Program-made: the position numbers and the translations under genes
Notes under the pieces: model-generated
Databases searched by the model: none
What the model saw: only the letters and a program-made list of their open reading frames with translations
What the model was told of the DNA's origin: nothing
Assembly: GCA_900169235.1 (NCBI GenBank)
Contig: FWCC01000203.1
Coordinates: forward strand, 78,161-142,160
Reading direction: 5' to 3'
Source of the DNA: Zarea fungicola
Taxonomy: Eukaryota; Ascomycota; Sordariomycetes; Hypocreales; Cordycipitaceae
Length of the DNA: 64,000 bases
Shown here: piece after piece, positions 57,830 through 64,000 of the stretch
How the letters are laid out: every line of letters begins with the position of its first letter
Numbering within the stretch: the stretch's first letter is position 1

Positions 57830-58159
57830 ATGGCGCCCAAATCGTCCGAGGCGGCCTCGCCTTCCACCACCACCACAGCCACATACTATCTCGTCCCCAA
57901 TCTGCGTGCCGTCGATTCGGGCGCGCGTGAGGTGGACCTCGATGCCCACTCGTGGGTGCGTCCCATTGTCATTGAGGATGAGGACCTCATGTTTGGCGGC
58001 AAGTCGCTGAGCGCATGGTATGAAGAGGAGCGCCAGCGACAGAGCAGCGGCGGGAGCGTCGCGGGCGGCAACAGCAGCGACGAGGAGCAGCACGAGGAGA
58101 GACGAGGTCGTGAGCGTGTGCGTCGGCATTACAGCCCGTCCAAAGCGCATCGCAAATAA
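57830..58159 (+). CDS. Conserved-looking hypothetical protein, 109 residues
   Basis: A single exon starting at the first ATG of a longer open frame; the upstream part has no ATG and reads as leader. After a Ser/Thr-rich start comes a compact block, TYYLVPNLRAVD, then SWVRPIVIEDEDLMFGGKSL and SAWYEEERQR, that looks like a short conserved motif. The tail is hydrophilic with charged EEQHEERRGRERVRRHY. I cannot name a family or function. There is no signal peptide or membrane segment. Small size, acidic-then-basic layout and a long C-rich leader suggest a regulated cytosolic or nuclear protein, but that is a guess. Confidence 0.6.
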   Translation: MAPKSSEAASPSTTTTATYYLVPNLRAVDSGAREVDLDAHSWVRPIVIEDEDLMFGGKSLSAWYEEERQRQSSGGSVAGGNSSDEEQHEERRGRERVRRHYSPSKAHRK

Positions 58160-59659
58160 AAGTGCTTTCCTCTTCTCTTCTTGTCCTTTGTTGATACACC
58201 ACATCATACACACACCAACCACCTTGACGACCCGCTCCACATGCAGACCGCTCCTTAGCCGTGCCAAACCACATACCAACAAATCTACACGACTCTTGTT
58301 CATGGCCCTAATTTATTATTAGGCAGTAACCTCATTCACTGCCCAAGCCAATCAATAACCCCTCTTTATCACTAGACGGATACACGAATTTTCTCTCCGG
58401 GCAACCTTGTTGCACTATGGTTGCTTATGCATAGAAGAGCTGTTATGAAGATGCTCTTCGCCTCACGGCGTTTAGACGGATCGGTTTTTTTTTCTGTTCA
58501 TTTTTTCTCTCTCTATTGTTTATCATCTGTTTTTCGTTTTATCTTTTCACGAATGTGCTTCTTTTCAGCGATGCATTTTTTTCCGGGTTTGGCTTTCTCC
58601 TGCATGGCCGCACGAGAAGCTGTGGGCCTCTTTCTTATATTGCGTCATTGATGTTTCTTCTCACTCACTCACTCACTCTCTCAACTCATCTCTGGGACAG
58701 TATGCCAGGAGAGCTTCCGGCCGCTGGAGGGAATTTTGATTTTTGTTTTAAGCACATGTGGGCCTTTGAATTTTTGTAACGATGACGAGGCAGATGACAC
58801 AAGGGAGAAAGCAACGATTTATACCTTGAGCGCTGCAGATAGCTCAACTGAATGGCAGAAATACCATAAATATTCTACTACTACAACTGATTTTTTTTCA
58901 TTTGCAAGTGATGTAATGATGTAGCTTCATCTACTACCGCCACCACTTGTAGCTATGCAATAAAATGATGATCACCAGACTGCTGGAATGAGATCAAACT
59001 CATCACCAAAAAAGAAGCTTTGACATTCACATCATGAGCCAGCACTGCATTCTTAGGTCGGGGGTGTGCCGCAAGGAAAAAAAATCCAACTTCCTTTTTG
59101 AAAGTCTTGTAAAGAACCGCGGCAGCCATCATTTCGAGTATTTAGTCCCCGCCTCCTCCCCGCCTCATAAGGCCGAGGTAGAGGAGGGAAAACCCGCCGT
59201 TACCCCGGCCGGAGGAAGGGTGTGTGGGGCCGGCCTATGCGGCGTTGTTTCGGTGGGCATGTGAAAAAGGCCGAGAGGGGGGGTGCCACAGTCAAAAAGT
59301 TGGGACGAAATGTGAAGACAAGATAGGTTACCCCCTTCGGGTTGCAGAAGTATGAATCTGGAGAGGTGACAAACCGTGAGGAAGAATTTAATGTCGGAAG
59401 TTTCCTCTATTGGTGTCGAGCTTTCATATTGGTGTCCCCTTACTGCGGCCACGGATTGATTAGCCCTGTAAGGCGCTGCAACATGCCTGTAACTACTAGC
59501 TACCAGAAGAGCTAAGTCGCTACCAAGGCAAGCGGTGTTTGGGCGCACTTTACGCGACTAACCACGGAGCGCCGGATGCTAGCTGCCAGAAGATTATAAA
59601 TCCACCATTCTACTTACTATTGTAACTCGGGAACCTCGCGGGGCTTGCCAGTACATAAT
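58160..59659. other. Intergenic region with a CTCA microsatellite
   Basis: No gene is supported in 1.5 kb. A tetranucleotide repeat (CTCA)n lies at 58660-58678. Pyrimidine-rich sequence precedes it. Confidence 0.5.
58660..58678. repeat. CTCA tetranucleotide microsatellite
   Basis: There are four full CTCA units plus a partial one, followed by CTCTCTC. It is short but length-variable in principle. Confidence 0.8.
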
Positions 59660-60904
59660 ATGTTAGGCGGCGCGAGATTCATACTACGGGATGCGCCAGG
59701 CTATTCAAGATGTCTGTACAATGCGGCACCACGGCGCAGCAATGCTCGCGTCCGGGCTGGCCGACTTCATAACAGCGCCTTTGGGTGCGGACAATCGCGG
59801 CCATCCATGCACCGGAACTTGAGTACGGATTCTCCCGCAGAAAATGGCCCAAAGACTCCAGACGATAGCCTCGTGAGGCGAGCTGTCCGCATCTCCATGG
59901 CCCCGCTGAACGGCAACGTCCAGATGAGGTGCACAGTCTGCACCGCCGACGGGGCCGCGACCAACAAGACGCTGAGCAAGACGGACGTGGCCACGCAGTA
60001 TGGCCTGAGTCCTCGCGACCTGCAAACCGTCGATCTGCCCTCCCACGGCTTCCCGCACATTCTTGTCCGGGATGCTACCATTCTGTTTCACGTCTTTGAC
60101 CTGCGCCTCCTCATCCAGGCCGACGCCGTCCTCCTCTTTCACGTGGACAACCTCGCCGACACGACCATTTCGCACGTCTTCACCTATGATTTGGAGCAGA
60201 AGCTTCAGGGCCACCACGCCCTGCACAAAAAGACGAATGAGGCGTTTGAGTTTCGTGTCCTGGAGGCCGCGCTCGGCGCCGTTGCGGCGGGACTGGAGGC
60301 CGAGTACCGTGTCGTGAGGCGGGACGTCCGCGACGCGCTGCAGAGGCTCGACGAGCAAATGGCCGGCCGGGAGGAAGACTCTGTACACACGGCCCTCCGC
60401 GAGCTCCTAGATCTGGGCCGTCGCCTGGCTGACCTCGAGCAGCGCGCGCGGCTTGTGCGGAACGCGCTCCAGGAGTTTCTGCGCGAAGACCAGGACATGG
60501 CTGATCTATACCTCGGCGACAAGAAGCAGGGCAGGCCACATCGGGCGAACGAGCATGCCGAGGCAGAGTACCTCCTCGAGGCGTACTTTCGGGCCCACGA
60601 CGCCGTGGTGCAGGAGGCGGCCGGGCTGATGGCAAATGTGCACAGGACAGACGACACTGTGCGGTCGGTACTGGCAAATCGACGGAATCAAATCATGATT
60701 TTGGAGACTAAAGTGGAAATTGCGATGCTGAGCATGGCGTCGGCGACGCTCGTGGCTGGGTGGTATGGCATGAATACGGTTAATTTCCTGGAGGAGAATG
60801 TGTATGCGTTTGGTGTGATTGCCTCGGCGTCGGTGGTTGGCGGCGGTTTGATATGGATGTTTCTTCTGAGGAGATTGAAAAATATCCGAAGGAGAAAGTT
60901 TTAA
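59660..60904 (+). CDS. MRS2: Mitochondrial Mg2+ channel, MRS2/CorA family
   Basis: A single exon of 414 residues. The N-terminus is rich in Arg and Ala with few acids, a likely mitochondrial presequence. The core follows Mrs2 order: a CTVCTADGAATNKTLSKTDV start, LSPRDLQTVDLP, HILVRDATILFHVFDLRLLI, a long charged helical region with the FEFRVLEAALGAV block, and EDQDMADLYLGDKK near the stalk. Two membrane helices at the C-terminus flank the GMN signature (WYGMNTVNF, Gly370-Asn372), followed by a basic end. MRS2 forms a pentameric Mg2+ channel of the inner membrane; Lpe10 is its paralogue, so either name is possible. The start at 59660 is the first ATG of the frame. GC-rich codon use resembles the other housekeeping genes. 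Confidence 0.92.
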   Translation: MLGGARFILRDAPGYSRCLYNAAPRRSNARVRAGRLHNSAFGCGQSRPSMHRNLSTDSPAENGPKTPDDSLVRRAVRISMAPLNGNVQMRCTVCTADGAATNKTLSKTDVATQYGLSPRDLQTVDLPSHGFPHILVRDATILFHVFDLRLLIQADAVLLFHVDNLADTTISHVFTYDLEQKLQGHHALHKKTNEAFEFRVLEAALGAVAAGLEAEYRVVRRDVRDALQRLDEQMAGREEDSVHTALRELLDLGRRLADLEQRARLVRNALQEFLREDQDMADLYLGDKKQGRPHRANEHAEAEYLLEAYFRAHDAVVQEAAGLMANVHRTDDTVRSVLANRRNQIMILETKVEIAMLSMASATLVAGWYGMNTVNFLEENVYAFGVIASASVVGGGLIWMFLLRRLKNIRRRKF

Positions 60905-63900
60905 ATGGTTCTTTTACGAGTTTCTAAGAGTTGTTTAAGGCCCTCATCGGTAGGGTGTCTGTAATGCAGCCATCTGAGCAGTCAAGACGGATTTGCTGCC
61001 GCTTGTCAATGTACAATGCCTGGATTAGAATGCCGCTCTATAAAATAGAATCATTTTACATTTCGAGAGACTTGTCCGCACTAGGTGAGGTGATTACTGT
61101 TCAAATAATTCCATTGAGGCATTGATCAACTTTCGAGCTCTGGTTCGCCAAGACGTAAATCGGAAGTGCTTAACGGGGCTTGGCGGCATACAAATCTTTC
61201 CCAAATACAGAATCCTCACAAATTGTTTCCAAATCAAATCGCCCAGCTATTTTTCAGCGATTTTTTTGGTTTTTGTAACGCAGTGTCTACTAAGCATGAG
61301 ATACGTCCGGCAGTACGTGATTTGGCCATGCTTGGGCCGATTTGCCTTCTGGTTGCCCGTCAGTAGCAGGAAGAAAGCAGCCTGCTACCCAGCATATATC
61401 GGCAAATGTCGAAAATTCCAATGAACCGGAGGCGTCGCCCAACAAATCCATTATTATTCATGATTATTAGATCAAACCTGGTGGAGATTTGCTAAGTGGG
61501 CTGGTTAACTACAGCGTAAGCTCAACGGAACTCGCAAGCCACAATAAGCATCGGGGAACTGCGTGGGCTTTAGTCTTGTAAGTTAAGGCATATGGCATGT
61601 AGTCATCTTTTGCTGACCATCGTCAGTTCATCTTCTTTTTCTTTCGTATTTTCATCTTAAATGCTGCTTCACCATGCAGGTACAGACGAGAGAACCCTCA
61701 GAAGGCAACCCGATGTTGATGAGCCAGGGGAAACGGATAACGGAATAAGCTCTCATTCCGCATTCCGTGTCCCTAATTGCAGAACTTTGCAGATACTGCC
61801 TTGTTTGAAACCGTCGCTGCACAAACATCTCATGCTAGTAAAGCTGCAGGGGAATAAAATTTATTCATCTTATCCAGTGGGTATCCTTTTGGCAAACCTT
61901 ACCTAACAGTCCCACTATCGAATCTACCTCCAGTGTTACAATCGGTTATACCGTGCCACCATGCTCCCTAGGTCTGAGCAAGCTGATGACTGAAGCAGGA
62001 GTACAAACTTACGGCCCCTTTATTTTTCAAATGGGTCGTAAGATAAATCGTACTTTGGACTCGCCTGTCGATGCTGCTTTCGTTCTCCTGAGCGTCATTT
62101 AATCAAAGCAAAGGTTTGGGTGGATTTAGGCCCAGTCTTGCACCGGCGCTAATAAACTATCACAATCACTGTTGTCATGAGAGGAGAATGGACAAAATTC
62201 TCCACCTCGAACCCCTCCACACTGCATGAGAACAAGATCCCTCTCAGCTATGGCCAGCGAGGATGGGTTGAACCTTGATACCCCGATTTAACCACCGGGT
62301 GGTACATTCCGTCCCAGGCCTGCGATCTCACCAGACTTGAATCACAGAGATCGAGAGCACGACTGCGGCATACTCGTAAAGGAATTATGGGAATGGGCTG
62401 GGGTTACTATGCCCTTTGATCTTTGAATTGCTAATTGCCGTTCAGGCATGCTGTAACCCGCATCATCCAATACTTTAGGCAAATTCTTACTTTGAATTGG
62501 TTTGTCCTCTCACATTATTGGCCGGGGTCAGATGACCCTCCGATAGGCCTTATACAATCAAAATTGCGCGATGCAAGAGGCGAGTCACAGCGCGAGCCAC
62601 TCACACTTGCATACACCCTTGCCTTGTTGTCATGTAAGACTTTTCTGTCGAAAAACCTGGCAGGCGTATTTCCGAACGGGCGCTCTCCAAGTAAAACATT
62701 TTTTGTTTTGCAGTTTCGCCGAGAATTTAAATCGCCGAGTTGGCTGAAGCATTCCAGTTCAGCCCATTTTCTTGCTAGTGGTTATTAGGCGAGAAGGCCA
62801 AGAAACAGTCAACTATAATAACTCGAACGTTTAAATTGATACAGTTTTCCAGCTCTTTTAAGTTTGAAAAAAAAAAACGCTCGGAGTACTGGTCTCGCAA
62901 GCCAAAACAGTGGAGGGCGCGATTTTTCATCCGTCCAAACCGTTGTCTTTGTCAAGCGCATGAAGCAATCACGCGCACTTTCGTACAGTCCTTGCCCGTA
63001 CTTATTTTTTTAACAATAAAAAGGAAAATTCACCCCGGTTCTCTCAGCCACGTCATATCAGTTATCGGCTTTGGCCCGCGCATCCGTACACTTCGGCCGC
63101 TCAAATAAGCAGTTTTTATCACCTCATGGTGCCTTTATTAGCCTACTTGGCTGTCCGGCTAGTGGTGGGGTGGGCCAGTGAGACCCTTTTGTGTTCAGTC
63201 GTCTGGTATGTGTATGTAGCTACTTCTTTAGCCATCATTATGTGCTTGTTCAGGAAGAAGGAGGGAGGGAACAGTGACAAAAAAAAAGCTTGTGGGAGGA
63301 AATGCGGCCCGACGAATGTCTAATTCCTCCCGCTGGCTATGGTTTACTTGGCACCCCCTCTTCTGCGAAGTGTTCCTCCCCCCTGTTCGCTGTCAATGCT
63401 CAGAAATGCATGTCTCGCCCGTTTTCTTTTTCGTCGTCTTTATCCGTATCCGCCCTCGATATTGCGGCCGACATGGCGGGAACGGCAGTGCACCATTGCA
63501 ATTGATCCCAAAGTTAAAAACTTCACAAATGTCAACGTAACATGCACATGCTACACTGCTATTCATAAAATTACAAGCTGAAAACTTTGTATGTCTATCT
63601 CTGTTGCCATCTACGTAGGTCTCCTTTCCCCCGCCTTCGTAGAAAGCTTGTTTCCTGGTGTAGACAACTGGTGCATGCCTCGGAAGTGCTTGGTTTACGT
63701 GGGCTAACCTATTAACTAGTTAACTGCAACATGGAGCCCAAGGTAAAGGTAGTATAGAAATCGTGCATCACCTCCACTTGGTCCAGTTTATGCCCACTGT
63801 CCTGTGCAATGTGCCGACGACCGCAGCTCTCAACCTGCGCTCACCATTAAAATCCCTGCACTCTTCGTACATTTGCCTTCAAAGCCGAACACAACAGGCT

Positions 63901-64000
63901 GCCCCACTTTGGGTCAGACATCGGATCGGCACTCTAGCTTGCCCAAGCGAGCTAGGGAAAAGAGGATTCAACTAAACTAACTACTTGTGCCACGCCCCCA
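60905..64000. other. Gene-free stretch to the window end
   Basis: No gene can be supported in 3.1 kb. Open frames stay near 100 residues without motifs. The sequence past 63000 is T- and C-rich, as in fungal promoters, so a gene may begin beyond the window. Confidence 0.5.

Overview
The window reads as a chromosome segment of a filamentous ascomycete, most likely a Sordariomycete and perhaps Hypocreales (inference). The genes have short GT-AG introns of roughly 50-110 bases (one of about 410) with CTAAC/CTGAC-type branch sites, long low-complexity proteins, Gal4-type zinc-cluster regulators, and fungal families such as DUF3669, BTN1, MRS2 and siderophore acyltransferase. Nothing prokaryotic, viral or clearly transposon-borne was recognised. 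I can support 22 protein-coding loci (two of them broken), plus two weak open frames. Most are spliced; I rebuilt the exon joins by eye from splice signals and checked that phases add up.

Layout. 1-7717 has no gene I can support. 7718-11052 holds a divergent pair: a PaxB/Pyr4-like membrane terpene-cyclase-family protein (-) and an alpha/beta hydrolase (+). 12938-18900 is nuclear and mitochondrial housekeeping: RXT3 of the Rpd3L histone deacetylase complex, the succinate dehydrogenase assembly factor SDHAF4, and a DUF3669 protein with kinase-like landmarks. 20437-24502 is a phosphate pair: a PHO89/PHO-4 Na+/Pi symporter followed by a predicted secreted inorganic pyrophosphatase, with two CACGTG sites between them. 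24810-26480 is an MFS transporter.

26481-38685 is gene-poor and accessory-looking. It holds a frameshifted secreted cupin, a zinc-cluster regulator, a GT34-like glycosyltransferase, a secreted type-B carboxylesterase with a GC-AG intron, and a second zinc-cluster regulator of almost the same length. 38791-51948 is a housekeeping block: BTN1/CLN3, cytochrome c heme lyase, a RUS/DUF647 protein, mevalonate diphosphate decarboxylase, a cysteine-rich open frame, the mitochondrial calcium uniporter MCU and a SidL/SidF-type siderophore acyltransferase. 53405-54217 is a small secreted-protein gene cut by one in-frame stop. 57830-60904 holds a 109-residue hypothetical protein and an MRS2-type mitochondrial Mg2+ channel. 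60905-64000 shows no gene.

The best functional themes are phosphate acquisition (symporter plus secreted pyrophosphatase), mitochondrial biogenesis and ion handling (SDHAF4, heme lyase, MCU, MRS2), and an accessory neighbourhood with its own two regulators. Products were assigned from remembered family motifs without a database search. Exon borders are predictions.
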